Assembly: GCF_000344685.1 (NCBI RefSeq)
Contig: NW_006920421.1
Coordinates: forward strand, 818,108-882,107
Length of the DNA: 64,000 nucleotides
From: Gloeophyllum trabeum ATCC 11539
Taxonomy: Eukaryota; Basidiomycota; Agaricomycetes; Gloeophyllales; Gloeophyllaceae
Direction of reading: 5' to 3'
The position numbers and the translations under genes are program-made. Below the pieces are notes generated by a model, which saw nothing but the letters and a program-made list of their open reading frames with translations, ran no database searches and was not told the DNA's origin. Below are positions 10,648-22,692 of the stretch, piece after piece. Every line of letters starts with the position of its first letter. Position 1 is the stretch's first letter.

Positions 10648-10728
10648 TATGGACCTATTCCCAACCGCAATTGTCACTGAAGTACTCTACATCGATGTTT
10701 ATGCTACACAATCCGTGGCTCAAACGCT

Positions 10729-13700
10729 CTAATGCTTTGAATGAGTGTCGCTAGCTCCCGCGATATTTTCCCTAGCTCGCTTGATCTCCTCTAGGGTTAT
10801 GTTGCTCCGCTCGCACATCGCTCGGAAGATGCTGTCTCTGCGGCTGAAGAGATTCATCGGCGTGTCGAACTCCTGCAAAGGTGATCCATTAGGACGGAGA
10901 AGAGGACGGGGGAATCGAGCGGATGCTTACGGCGATCAATCCAGCATCCAACACCAATATCCGGTCATATGATATGATGGTACGGAGACGATCTATAGTG
11001 GGTTTTCGTCAGCTTACTGGGCCCGATGTTTAAAGTGGCGTTGACGTACGAGCTATGCAAAGAAGCGTCCGGTCACTGAATTGCGTCTGTATTGTCTGCT
11101 GGATCTTGCTATCTGTCTCCAAGTCGACCGAAGCCCTGGAAATGCATCACCAGTTAAGGTTACTTTGCACCATGCGATACCAAGATACGCACGTTGCCTC
11201 ATCCAACACCACCACTTTGCTGTCCTTGACCAATGCTCTCGCGAGACTGAGCAAAGATCGTTCACCGACACTGAGGTTGGCACCTTCGCTTTCGATCGGT
11301 GTCTCGAGTGTATATCTAGGCCCCGACTTCGCAGAGCTGCTCTCATCGGGGTCAACGAGGTACGATCTCCGGAGGGCGTCCCATAGCCGTGCGTCATCGT
11401 AGAGATCGAATGGATCGAGGTTAGAGCGGATAGTTCCTATGTCCGCTCGTCAGCAAGCTGTACCGTGTAGTCTGAGAGTTGAATATTGTACGTACCGCTG
11501 AACAACAACGGCTAATCAAGAGGAAGACAGGTTTAACACCCATCTCACGTTACTGCACTTAAGCGGATTAGCTCACATCTTGGGGAATGATAGAAATTTT
11601 TGAGCGTAGATCTTTCAAGCCTAGCGTCGATATGTCGAGGCTACGAGTATCTCGATATGAGTGCGCCCAGTTGAGATGGGGATGAATACTCACCCATCGA
11701 TAATGATAGATCCGGAAGTGAGCTCGACAATCCGGAACAATGCAAGCATCAAAGACGACTTTCCAGCGCCAGTCCTAAGGAAGTGTTATTCCGGAACGTA
11801 CTAGACGGACCTCGTGCAGCGTACCTTCCGACGATCCCGATCTTCTCACCTCCATGCACATTCATCGAGATGCCCTTCAATACCAAAGGGAGGCCCTTCC
11901 TATAGCTCATCTTCACGTCCCTGAACTCTATAGCACCTTCTGAGGGCCAATTCGATAGAGGCTTGCAATCCGGCTTTTCGTGGGGTGCCTCTTGCTCTAT
12001 CAAGTCTCCGCGGCTGTAATGGATCACTGGCCGAGCACGACTATAAGTAGGTTTCATTAAGAAAATAACAGAGAATCGTATACCTCTCTCGACAGAGTTC
12101 ATGTAATTCTGTGAAGTCCAGCATCAGTCAAAGGGTCGTTTGCCGCGACTTCAAGCCTTACCTCAGTCTCTGCTGTCTGCCGCGTAACCATACCACAGAG
12201 TTGGACCAGTGACGCTGTCAGGCACGCAGCCACAGTCAGGGGAGGTAGAAAGGACAAACAGAAAGGACTCACTGGTATAGGTGAGGACAAGGCCAATCTG
12301 GGCTGGATTGATCCCAGAAATTCCAGCCACGCACAACATGGACACCTGAGAAATGTTCAGTGACAGTACTGATCAAAGGGCAACTGTACTCACAATGAAG
12401 GTCATCATTGCTCCGCAAAAATCAAGCCGAATAGCCAGCCATCTCGATTCCAGAGTCACTTAAAACAGGACCAAACGAGGGCTTGAAGAGCACTCACCGC
12501 TGATTGGTTACAGTTAAGATTAGAGCGCGATCTTCTAAGTCGATATAGTATTTGTTATCTTTCACGAATCGAGAGAGCTCTCCGTAGCTCCTGATGGTCG
12601 GCAAGCCGGTCAACGACTCCGAAAAATGAGCGTAGAGGAACGATCGAAGAAGGGAATCTACCGATAGATAAGAGGTAACTCAAGGAACTAGTACCAGGCG
12701 CCTCACCCAATCTCTTGATCTCCAATGCACTAGCGCGATAATATTTTGCAAAGTAATTATAAAGGACGGCTATCCCAGCGGCCGCGATCACTGTGGCAGT
12801 CAAGATATATGAGCTCACATATCCCTTCAGACCAAAGTCGCGACTCACAAAAGTAAGGCTCGAGAATGGTAATAATGACTATCGATCCAAGGACACTGGC
12901 CAAGGTCAAGACAGCTGTAACATAATATTATAAGATCATAACGACCGAAAGGGATAAAATACGTACACATTCGCATGGACACTGCAAGATGGGGGCATAT
13001 CAGTGGGACATGAAAATCAACGCAGGGCACTACACACCAGGCAACTGATTGTCGATAGCTTGCGGTCTGCCTTAGCATGGAAAGGACAGGAAAAGACAAA
13101 ACAGGCGTACTATCGATATCCTTCCCGAAAATACTTAGAATACGACCGGTTGGCTATAGTGGGGGTTGCAGCCTGGATGAATGCTTGATTACAGTAGACA
13201 AGCGAGAAAACATACGGTGGTGTCAAAGAACGACATTGGCGCGTAAAATATATTTTGTAGGGCTTCATGATGGAGGTTCTGGGATACGTAGTAGGACATG
13301 ATGTCCATGGCAATACCCCTGCATCGTAGGATGTCAAGATATGTGTCATAGTGGATGGAAGACGCTTACATGGTAAAGGTGAATATGGCCTGTGATACAC
13401 CCATCATTGCGTATATTATCTGGTAGAATGAAGTAGGTCGATCAAAGTAGCTAAATCCGATATATCAGGGGATATGCCCAATGTATGCAACAATTACACT
13501 CACTTCTCCTGCCACCAGATCAAGGTATACGAGTTCAATACTTGACTACCTTGCATGAGCATGGCCGACCCGATGACCGGAAGGGCCGTCAACCACCCGC
13601 GGCCGGCCTTCAAGTATTCGAGATAAACTTCAGACGACTATGTTAGTCGAGATGCGAGTGAGAGCTGTGGGTTTGTCATACCTCCCCATGAGACAGAACC

Positions 13701-16690
13701 GGTTGTTCGCTTCTCTGCTACGATCAACCGTCCTTCGAGTTTGCCTGTCCCGGCCCCCGCACGTTTCGCTTGCTTCTCTGACTTGAGTTTGGCTTCTTCA
13801 ACATCCATGCGGAGCGCGGGCTTTGCTTCCTCGACACCTTCCTCTGCCGATTCTTCCTCTTGCATCTCGGTAGACTCACCGCCAAACTCCTTGGCAAGCC
13901 TCGCAAATTCACCATTCGCCTCGATAAGCTGTGGGTAGGTTCCTTGCTCAACGACGCGGCCATCGTCCATCGTGTAGATGTAGTCACATTGGGACAGGAA
14001 GTGTAGGGCATGTGTAACAAGAATGACGGTCTTTCCCCGAGCTTTCAATGCACCTATGATTGCATCCGCGAATAGAGCTTTCCCGACATGGGCATCGACT
14101 AAGGCAGAAGAATAATGTACATGAATCCTGCAAGCTTAGAGTGGATAGGTAATTTGACGCACCGGCTGACAGAGGGTCGTCGAATATGACAATATCTGCG
14201 TCAAAGTAGAGAGCTCGTGCAATGTTCACCTACCGATTAGCCATCTTGATAAATTACAGGAGGCAGCCAAGGGGTATCAGTACGTACACGTTGCTTCTGA
14301 CCACCGCTTAGATTGATGCCTTTCTCACCGATCTAGAGCAGTCATTGTACACTACTCACTACAGCCATTACTTCGGCACATACCTCGGTTAGGTCACCAT
14401 CAGGAAGGACCTGTAAGTCGGGAAGAAGAGAAGCCTTCTCGACAGCATACCAATACCGGTCCTCGTCGAACGGTTGTCCGAACAGAATGTTATCTTTCTG
14501 GAGAACAGCAACGGAGCTTAAAATACCCGTTGAACCAGTCTAAGCGGGTACATATGACCACTCACCAGCGTAGCATTCTGGATCCAGGCACTCTGTGGAC
14601 AATATGCCACCCTTCCGCCGAACGTAACTTCGCCCTTCACTTTCCTCATCTCACCCACCAAGCCTTGCAAGAAGCTTGACTGAAATACAGTAAGCGATCT
14701 CCGAGGGTCCCCTACGCGACAATGCGAGACGTGCTCACCTTCCCGCTACCTACGGGCCCCACAATAGCCGCCAGCTGGCCTCTCTCGATAGTCATATTGA
14801 TATCCTTCACCTGGAACGGTTTGCCACCTTCCTTCCTCTCTTGTACCATCCCTCCTTTCTTCTTCTTATCCTTTTTCTTATCTTTCTTTCCGCCCCCACT
14901 CATGGACTCACCGGGACTGGTATTCTCCTCCCACTCGAACGTCGCGTCGAGCACTTTCACCGCGACGTCCTGGTCAGGGTCGATGACCAGCGCATCGTCC
15001 TTCCGCTGCTCAGCTTCGAATACTACGGCTAAGCGGGACAACGCGTTCTGACCATCCGTGATAGCAGTCAGCGCTCTGGGGAGGAGCATCAGCGGCTGCC
15101 TCAGTAGCTGAAAGAGTGACAACGACGAGAATATAATAGCTACGTCGAAGCCACTGCGGGTGGAAGTGTAAGCTAGGAGCGCGAGAGTAGCCGACAGCGC
15201 CGGGACGGAGAACGCGAGGGCAATATTCGCCGAGCGCGCATACTGTATCTTCTCTATCGCGTCGAGTTCCTTCTTGCGTATGCCAAATATGCGCTTCAGG
15301 AACGGGTTCTCGTACGTGAAATACTTCACCACGCGCATCGCGCCGAGGATCTCGAGCAGCAGCTTCGCGCGCATGTCCGTCCACTTCATCGAGTGCTTCC
15401 GGACATTAAACTGATAGTTCATCACGCGCTCCTGGACCGGCGCGACTATCAAGAACAGGGAAAAGCCCGCGAGCGCAGAGGGGCCGAGCTGGACAAGCAG
15501 GATGATGAGACAGATGGTGACCTGGATGGGCGCGGTGCCGGCTGCGTGGAACCATTGGGCGGCAGCGTCGATCCTGCTGACATCCGTGCTGATATGATTT
15601 ACCAACGCGGCGTTGTTGAGCTTCACCCTGGCTTTACCTGTGAGGTTCACTCCCCGTTTGTAGATGGACGCCGTCAGAGCCGCTCGGGCAAGGACACCAG
15701 TAGTCATGGAACGCCAGAACCACTGGTGCTGCCCGACGCTAGCAGAGACTTGGAGACAAAACAGGCCTATCGCCATTCCGACTCCCGGCCCGATACTCGG
15801 GGGAGGCTTGCCCGCCTGAATGGCGGTGTAATGGTTCCGACCGAAAGTGATGATAGCGCGGACTACTAAAGGGCCCATGAGTTGTGAGACGTCGCCGAGA
15901 ATCTACAAACCGAAGCAAGAAAGTTGATATATGCGCGTCCAAATGTATTGAGAGGAATACGCACCTTGAAAGCGCCCGCAGCCCAGAATTCCCAACCAAA
16001 TGTGTCATTAAGCGACCAAGCCAGACTCGGCGCCTTCCTCCCCTCAACCTCTCTCCACCTGCGCTCCCTCTCTTCCCTGCTCATCCTCTTCCCTCCCTTG
16101 CCCGGCCTGCGAAACAGGCCCCACACCCCGGCCCACCACCACGACATCCTGAGCCAGAACGACGGGTGTATCTCTCCTCTGTCCATTCGCGCGTTCCACT
16201 CTTCCGCCTCGCGCACTCTGCGGTCCCACGACGCGTCCAGCTTCTCCGAAAGCGTCGCGGCCTCGCGCGAGCGGTCCATCTTCCACAGATCAGTCGCTTG
16301 CAGGCTGCGCTGGTACCCGAGCACCATGATGGGTGTGATCCACCAGTAGGTGAGTTTCGAAAGAATGGAAGCATTCGCGAGGGGGATGGTGGGTGCGGCG
16401 TCGAGTGAAGTCGGTGCAGGCGGGGGAGGGTCCTTCGGTCGCCTGAGTGTAAACTTCAGGTTAGGCAAGCGCCTCCTCCGCCATTATTTAAACGCTGCTC
16501 ACCAGTATTGCCACCAGCTCTGGCGGATCTTGATTTTGATATTCCCCTCGTCCATGAATACTTTTGGCCCAAGCCCATCTTCGCGTGCATCGCTGCCGCC
16601 TTTCTTCTCGTCCGCACAATCCTTGGTATCCACCTGCTCGTGGTCGTCCACCGTACTAGACCCCGTCGTCGCCGTGCGCTGCATCGTCAC
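10729..16690 (-). CDS. ABC transporter, ABCC subfamily (YOR1-type multidrug exporter)
   Basis: A long multi-exon gene on the minus strand. First exons are 16690-16503, 16442-15965, 15902-14739 and from 14679; the stop is at 10731-10729. The N-terminus joins SWWQYW to [13 protein letters not shown] and contains [20 protein letters not shown], typical of the YOR1 branch of fungal ABCC pumps. TMD1 follows in exon 3. NBD1 has Walker A GPVGSGK (about 14745), the Q-loop in YCPQSAW, signature LSGGQKQR (about 14310) and Walker [11 protein letters not shown] (about 14180). An acidic linker and TMD2 (about 13.6-12.1 kb) lead to NBD2: Walker [10 protein letters not shown] split by an intron (about 11825/11765), signature LSVGERS (about 11260), Walker B VVVLDEAT and then [10 protein letters not shown]. 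Every motif is intact, so the gene looks functional. The family exports drugs and conjugated organic anions across the plasma or vacuolar membrane. Confidence 0.9.
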
Positions 16691-17862
16691 CGGTTAGTGA
16701 AGCAGTCAGCCTAAGTCAGACCGAGCTGGTGAGAGAACAGGGGCGGACGACAGGTCCGAAGGAGTCAGTTATATACGTATCCATCCCTCCACAAAAAATG
16801 CGATAACGAGACGCGTATATTTGGATCAAAGCAGCGTGCATGACGGGCGGCACACCCAACCGGCGAGGATATCGCCCCCGCAATATCGTATGACTAAAGG
16901 CAATTAGATATGTAGAATGCCGCGGCATCTCGGCACCCCCGATATTCTCGCTGAAGTGCACGCCCGTTGCCCCAAGGTTTCCCTGAAGGTGCGAGAGTAC
17001 GATGGAGGCGTGTGCGGCGTTGCGCGCAGTCAATGCCAACAGTAGGCATGTCCGAGTGAGTCGGGTACGTAGCATGTTGCGGGTCGACATCAGTTGTTCG
17101 CGTCCGGAATACCGTTTGAGTCGACTCTACAGAGTCATACCGCTGCACAATTCACAACTACACACATCGAGTACATAGCGGTCGACGCATGTTACTTTCC
17201 GCAATTGCCTCCCTGACATCTATCCCAAGCAAATAATAGATGAAGCGAACTATGCCAGAGCAGCAAATCACGGGGAGCGGACCTACAGCTTAAGCACTCG
17301 TTTCTGTTACCATTCCTGCTGGCTGTGCTAGTACCATATTTCAGGTGCTCTAGAGGTGCTATTATTCCGCATAAGTACCTTTGCAAAGACCGGTGAGGGC
17401 GTTTATAACTGGAAGGGAGTCGATGACACCCTAACCTTAGCGTCCTGTGTAGGTGGCGTTCGTGGCTCTAATTATAATCCGGAGGCAAACATAGACCGGC
17501 TGAGTTAGTTCCCCAGAAAGATCAGTATTCACAATCTGTGGTATTGAATGTATGTCGTACCAGATGTCTGTACCACTTGAGAATACGTCGTGCAGCCACG
17601 ATGGATCATGGGTTGTTGAGCGCCCTTGGGTTATCCTACCTAGCCACTATTGCTACGGGTGACGCGCGACGTGTGCCGCAGCAAAACACGATGCAGTGAG
17701 ATGTCTTTGGAAGGCGCCCTTCCGGTACCCACGATTCCATGGAACGCAGGTATCATGATACTGCGGGGGAATCAGAGGCGCGCGCGAGCAGAAAAACATT
17801 ATATATGGATCACTGGAGGTATCCATAGCATGGAAACTATCGAGCAACAACCACCCACCACA
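16691..17862. other. divergent promoter region, no gene recognised
   Basis: About 1.2 kb between the minus-strand ABC transporter start and the plus-strand Fax/GST-like gene. A 124-codon minus-strand ORF (17090-16716) has a hydrophobic start but no recognisable family and lies where the transporter promoter should be. A TATA-like box for the plus-strand gene is at 17799. Confidence 0.45.
17799..17806 (+). promoter_or_regulatory. TATA-like box of the Fax/GST-like gene
   Basis: TTATATAT lies 64 bp before the ATG at 17863 and only 31 bp before the upstream in-frame ATG at 17830. A TSS about 30 bp downstream would leave the later ATG as the likely start. Confidence 0.45.
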
Positions 17863-18627
17863 ATGACCCAGACGCCGAAACTAACCGCGTACTTCATCCC
17901 GAACCCAAAGCCAGACAGCCCAGGGACGTCGGGGTTCTGCCACAAGCTCGAAGCCTACCTGCGCGCCGTCTCGCTCCCCTATACCGTCGTCCCCGTATAC
18001 CCCAATAGCGCGCCCAAGGGGAAAGTCCCGTACCTCGGCATCGACGACTTCCTCGTCGCGGACTCGCATCTCATCATCAAGCAACTCAAAGAACGTGGGA
18101 TAGGGAAGGACCTGAACCGCGGGCTGACGGAGCCGCAGCAGGGCGAGTCGCGCGCATGGCAGGCGTGGGTGGAGGAAGTGGTATACCCGTGCGAGATATA
18201 CGAGCGGTGGCAGGACGACGAAGGGTGGGCAGTCACAGCGGCGGAGACGTTCACGCACGTCCGCTGGCCGCTCCGACCGCTGCTCGCGTGGTACTTCCGC
18301 CGACGCACAACGAATGCGCTGTGGTACGGCGGCGTGGGGCGGCACTCACTGGCGGAGGTGTACGAGCTGGAAGAGGAGTTTGTCGGGGCACTGGAGGACA
18401 GGCTGCGCGATGGACGGGAGTATTTCCATGGTACGGGAGAGATGACGGAGGTAGATGTGGTGTTGTATGCGTTTCTTGTGCAGGGAGTTAGTCAAGGGAA
18501 GGGAAACAGGAGGTTCACGGAGCTGGTGAGGGGACGAAGGTTGGTTCGAGAGTATGCCAGGAGGTTGCTAAGCAAGTTGTTTCCGGAGTATGATGGGGTC
18601 AGGAAGATGCTGGACGGGGGTCAATAG
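17863..18627 (+). CDS. Fax-like / glutathione S-transferase-fold protein
   Basis: A single-exon ORF of 254 residues from MTQTPKL; in-frame ATGs at 17830 and 17650 would lengthen it. The start at 17863 has a good context (CACAATGAC) and fits the TATA box. The N-terminal half is a thioredoxin-like domain: SGFCHKLEAYLRA, then PKGKVPYLGIDDFLVADSHL, where the Pro after Val is the cis-Pro of GST folds, then IIKQL. The C-terminal half is helical with AWQAWVEEVVYP, LWYGGVGRHS and FHGTGEMTEVDVVLYAFLV, the pattern of the failed-axon-connections/metaxin-like GST_C group. The active-site Cys/Ser of classical GSTs is not evident beyond the FCHK Cys. Members are thought to work in glutathione-linked metabolism or in mitochondria-associated functions. 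Substrate unknown. Confidence 0.75.
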   Translation: MTQTPKLTAYFIPNPKPDSPGTSGFCHKLEAYLRAVSLPYTVVPVYPNSAPKGKVPYLGIDDFLVADSHLIIKQLKERGIGKDLNRGLTEPQQGESRAWQAWVEEVVYPCEIYERWQDDEGWAVTAAETFTHVRWPLRPLLAWYFRRRTTNALWYGGVGRHSLAEVYELEEEFVGALEDRLRDGREYFHGTGEMTEVDVVLYAFLVQGVSQGKGNRRFTELVRGRRLVREYARRLLSKLFPEYDGVRKMLDGGQ

Positions 18628-19531
18628 GGTTAGGATGTTCCAGACAGTGAATTCTCAGATAGATACCAAAACTCGTTGATGAGCCTCACAGCTTGTATGA
18701 ATCTCTGTCTTCACAACTTCTCATATAACAAGAATCCCTGATTGAAGAATATCATGGAAGACTTGAGCTCAGTCTTCTTCATATCAGCGTTGATATCCGC
18801 GTCCATCGTGACTTTCCTCCAATCGCGGCCTCCATGAATAATTCATGGGGGTCGCGCTGTGCTATGGGTACTTGCTTGGTTACAATCATCCATAACGCCT
18901 TGTTCCTGATTCCGCCACTAGACTTTTCTGGGCTTGTAACGGAGACAGGGACCCACCATAAAATTGGGGAAAATCATGTATATTCCCTTTAGATGGCAAT
19001 AATACATGGGTGACACCTATGATCCTCGCCCCTAGCAGGGTTAGCGGCTGACACAGACGCGCTCATTCATGATGCCACAAACGCGCGCCTACCTGGCGTA
19101 GATCCTGACACCAGGGGGGGTTCGGCATCGCGATTCGCAAGCCGTGAAATCAACCACACCGACCGCCCTTAAGCGGCGGTCACGGCGTCCTGGCCTCTAT
19201 TGGCTGAAGGGTGGTCCTCAGTGGCATCGCCGTAGATCAGATTATGGCGGGACTCACTCGCTCTGCTGTCTGTTGGATGTTCATAGCTGTCTGTTGCATT
19301 AGAAAAGATGTAAATGTGTCCATATCACCCGCAGCAAACTGCGAACGCATGATGCCAGTGGTGAGCCTTGCAACAGTGATGTGGTAAGATTTGTGGTTGC
19401 CTCGCGATGCGAGACCGTGATTAGTGTCTGGGAGAGGGAGGCAGACTCGGATGCATACCCTACGCCAAGCAACTCAAACTAAGTGGGTCCCGCTGCGGCG
19501 TAGTTGTGGTTGCACATGACTCGTGTTGTTC

Positions 19532-19740
19532 CAGCCGTTTGCAGATCGATAGACCACCAATTCAGAAAATCGCGTATGGTCGGAGTGGGTCGGAGTGGGT
19601 GCCAGGGACGTCGGAAGAAGGTGGGGAAGTCCAAATGGTCTGGTTTCCGTCTCTCGGGGACTTACAATTGCTTGTCCGACGTGGTCCGACTGTAAATGAT
19701 TTTTGAAAAGTGGGCCCATCAATCTGCAAACATCTGTCAC
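19532..19740. mobile_element. 205-bp MITE family, copy A
   Basis: It starts CAGCCGTTTGCAGATCGATAG and ends with GATTGATGGGCCC-type sequence in reverse (CCCATCAATCTGCAAA, then CATCTGTCA). It is the reverse complement of the copies at 28074-28278 and 52542-52746, sharing the internal GGTCGGAGTGGG, CTCGGGGACTTACAATTGC and CCGACTGTAAATGATTT blocks. The right terminus has a few extra bases relative to copy C. It contains no protein. Confidence 0.7.
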
Positions 19741-20010
19741 AGCCTTGGCGGCTGCGCATTTGTCTGAGCCAGTGAGCGCGAGTTCAGATCACGTCACAGC
19801 ATGGTGTTAGTTCCATATTGACTTATCCTTGAGTCGCAGGTGACCACTTGATATGCCCCGGACCCTGTAAACAGTGCCTGCAGGATAGGTCTAACGGTGA
19901 AATGCGCACTAGTGGCTTTGGAGTTGTTCTCGCGAAGTCATCGTGGCTATGCGCTTTAGACGGGCTGCATGCGCGCCAACCGCAGCATCGCATATCTGCT
20001 CACTCGTGCC

Positions 20011-20018
20011 TATATAAA
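20011..20018 (+). promoter_or_regulatory. TATA box of the small Ser/Thr-rich gene
   Basis: TATATAAA is 97 bp before the ATG at 20108 but only 13 bp before the ATG at 20024. The latter is therefore probably upstream of, or at, the transcription start and not used. Confidence 0.5.
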
Positions 20019-20107
20019 CCACTATGCCCCTAGAGACTCACGACAGCACCTGCCCCTCCAGTCATCACATCAAACAAAACACCGTCTTCCCAGCAAACCC
20101 CTCTCCC

Positions 20108-20431
20108 ATGCCTTCCACCGCATCTTCCTACGCCGCGTCTACCACCTCTTTCGATACCGCGTCTACCCTCTCGGTCGCGTCCAGCACCACCATAGCTCCT
20201 AAAGCATCCTCTCCTCAGCCATCCTCTACCGGCAAGGACCTCGCTGCTGCGTTTGGGGCGCTGCGGTCCAAGTACGGCGCATCCGGTTCCTCCCACTCTT
20301 TTTGTCTCAGGGAGAGGGTCATGCGCTCGATTCAGAAGTCCTCGGACAAGAAGAGCCCTACCGTCGCGGAGTCATCGCACACTACCATTGCCACTGACAA
20401 CAAGGCAAAGACGTCCCCTCCGAAGATGTAG
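20108..20431 (+). CDS. small Ser/Thr-rich hypothetical protein
   Basis: A single-exon ORF of 107 residues from MPSTASSYAAS; a longer reading from 20024 is unlikely because of the TATA box. The N-terminal half is Ser/Thr/Ala-rich. The central segment LAAAFGALRSKYGASGSS resembles a short conserved patch seen in small fungal proteins of unknown role. The C-terminus is polar and basic (KSSDKKSP, KAKTSPPKM). No signal peptide or membrane segment is present. No function can be assigned. Confidence 0.5.
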   Translation: MPSTASSYAASTTSFDTASTLSVASSTTIAPKASSPQPSSTGKDLAAAFGALRSKYGASGSSHSFCLRERVMRSIQKSSDKKSPTVAESSHTTIATDNKAKTSPPKM

Positions 20432-20739
20432 ATGAACGCCAGGTACGCGCTTTCTCTCAGTACTAGTCAGCTCTCGAATCAAGACTTACGGAACCTCCAG
20501 ATATATAAGGGCCACAGCACACAGGCAGCCAATGTATGGCGGAAATATGGAGCATAGTCGAATAGCTACACGTGATGTGGTAGTCATGCCGGAATCGTTG
20601 GAGCGAAATGGTGCAGAGTTCGTTACAATCGGAAAGCAGTCGACAGCATAATAGAAATTCGAAATGTGATATGCAAGCGACGTCTAAAACCCAAACAAAA
20701 CTGCAGATCTATCGTCCCCTTACAAGCCAGCCTCGTTTT

Positions 20740-21157
20740 CTAGGCTTCAGCTCGTATTTGTCGAGGCCGCCACTCGTCAATAGAAGCAGCGTCATCGTCA
20801 TCGTGTAAGTCTTTCAGAACAGAGTCCTCTGCCTCTCGATGCTTGCGCTTCTTCCACCATATCGTATGGATCAAAGTCAGCCGAGGGTACTCGCACCATC
20901 AGCAAAAGGCCAAGAGGCACACAAATGTAACAAGTAGCGCGACCGCGAGAAACAGCCCCGCGAAGCCCCCGATCATTGCCGCCTCGTTCGTCGAAAAGAC
21001 CGACAACTCCGGGCTCGACGAACGCAAACTGCGGCTCCCGGGAGCTCGTCCTGCCTGGCGGGTTCTGCGGGTCAAAGCAGTATTGCGCGAAGCGCTGGCT
21101 GCACATGTCCGAGCGCAGTGGCACGGGCGAGAGCCTGTACCGCGCGCGACGACCGTC
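20740..21157 (-). pseudogene. single-pass membrane protein gene, apparently frameshifted
   Basis: Three protein-like segments lie in order on the minus strand but do not join in one open frame. First comes DMCSQRFAQYC...SREPQFAFVEPGVVG (about 21110-21000). In the +1 frame follows STNEAAMIGGFAG and a clear membrane helix LFLAVALLVTFVCLLAF (about 20995-20905). Then, past an in-frame TGA, comes WWKKRKHREAEDSVLKDLH and DEWRPRQIRAEA, ending at a TAG at 20742-20740. The order extracellular Cys-containing domain, helix, basic stop-transfer and acidic tail is coherent. The shift near 21000 and the TGA suggest decay or sequencing error; an unusual intron cannot be excluded. The 5' exon was not found. 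Confidence 0.4.
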
Positions 21158-21159
21158 AC

Positions 21160-22692
21160 GCGTTGCAGAAATTTCCCGAAGTTCGGGTGGGCGGGATCGT
21201 GTTGGCGGGGAAGCTGCCGATGGCGTTGGTCGATGAAGATGCGCCTGTGAGTGACATGGAGGCAATTTGGAACATCGGGTGCGGAATACTTGTCAGTTTG
21301 AGTTCATGCGATACGACGAGGAAGATCGACGCACTTGGTGATTGGGTTGTCCCCATTGAGAGGTAGCGAGTTCGGGAAATATGAAACTCTAGCGGATTCT
21401 GCATTTGCAGCCAAAGAACGTTAGTCCACGACTAACACTCGTAGATGTAAGGTCATCAGAATTATGGGGGATGGAACAAATCTTTGATGAGAGGCCAGCA
21501 TTATTGTCGAGATCCTGCTTGAACTCGCTACTGTCGAGGATCCACTATTGAAGAGATCTTCTGTGAATTGTATATGAGTGAGATAACCATGCGCATGCAC
21601 GTACTTGGGCCATAGAGTGGACTGCTGGTCGGTACTGGGAGTCAGAGTTGACGAGGCCCTCCTCGCGGACCCGTACTTCATCATCAACTTGATCAAGCGC
21701 TTCATAGACGCGTCTTTGCACACAGTGACCAAAGCACGTGATACGTGACAGCCGTCTTGGACCCGGCTACCGACGGCCCGGCCTGTGGTCGGTGTCTTTC
21801 GCGACGGTGACAACCACCAGTTCCTTCTCCGGTACGTTGCCTTCGTTCGTCCCCCTGACTTCATTGCACGATGTATCGCACTGGGTCGGGAAATGTCGTT
21901 TACGAATTACTGCGAAGGGATATCCTGCTAGAAGCCCTTTCCATCGTTGCTAGCGGCAGTGCGGACTAATGAAATCCTTCGCGTTGTGGACGGTCATTGG
22001 CGACTGCTTGACACTGAGCGGCGGCCTGCGAGCCTTGTGAGCGTTCCGTCGGATTTATTTGACGTTGAAAAAGAGCTAGGCCATCATTTGGACGACTTCT
22101 CCGTGACTGTCGCATATGGTCGTCTCGGTCAGTTGTTGTGCTTCTCTGCTTCCGCCAGCGACCTTTCCGCACCGCTGTGTCTCCCGTTCCCTAATCTGCA
22201 CCGACTTCCCCAACAAAGCTCGCTTTCCTTAACCACCTGATTGGGGCCGTCCACATTCTGGACGATAATGGTTACCGCGCGGACCGCGTATGGATAGCAG
22301 CTTCTTCTACGCAAAGTCAAAACGGCTCACGAGAGCGAGCAAACCCAGTCCTTTAAGCTAGATCTTGAGTTTGGCGGATAAACTCAATGCCCTCTGCGAC
22401 CGTCGCTTGTGGTCTCATCGGACCGTTGCCTTACTTCTCTGCTTTGACATTTGCATTGTCGGTACCGTCCGGGCTTGTCCCTGCATCTTTGGACGACTAT
22501 CGATTCTCGTAGAGCACCTGATCCAGATCCTCTTCCAACTCAGAGGCTCCTCGCGGACCGCCCATACAGACAAACTTCGTGCTTCCTTCCTTACGGTATA
22601 GCCACCTCGATTTGAAACCACAGGTACTGTCTATAAAAAAGCCTCCGGTTGTGATTGCTTCCTCGGCGCACCTTGGCTCAGTGCTCACCAGG
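21160..22692. other. intergenic region, no gene recognised
   Basis: Several 60-147-codon ORFs on both strands (such as 21864-21421 minus and 21947-22240 plus) have no motif and no splice-compatible partners. The last 60 bp carry the TATA box of the GH28 gene. Confidence 0.4.
22632..22640 (+). promoter_or_regulatory. TATA box of the GH28 gene
   Basis: TATAAAAAA is 61 bp upstream of the ATG at 22693. Confidence 0.55.

Larger units (their letters stand above)
18628..20107. other. intergenic region with one MITE
   Basis: Apart from the 205-bp MITE copy at 19532-19740 and a TATA box at 20011, I see no gene, RNA or other structure in this 1.5 kb. Confidence 0.5.

Noticed and set aside
15393..15869. 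158-codon plus ORF
   Set aside because: Antisense to transmembrane domain 1 of the ABC transporter.
16508..16714. Plus-strand ORF with a hydrophobic stretch
   Set aside because: It is antisense to the first exon of the ABC transporter, which is supported by phase and by the [14 protein letters not shown] join.
16716..17090. 124-codon minus ORF upstream of the ABC transporter with a hydrophobic start
   Set aside because: It lies in the transporter promoter, shows no family motif and has no splice partners.
19504..19706. Short ORFs recurring at 28059 and 52572
   Set aside because: They are readings of the 205-bp MITE, not proteins.
21421..21864. 147-codon minus ORF
   Set aside because: No recognisable domain and no consistent exon structure.
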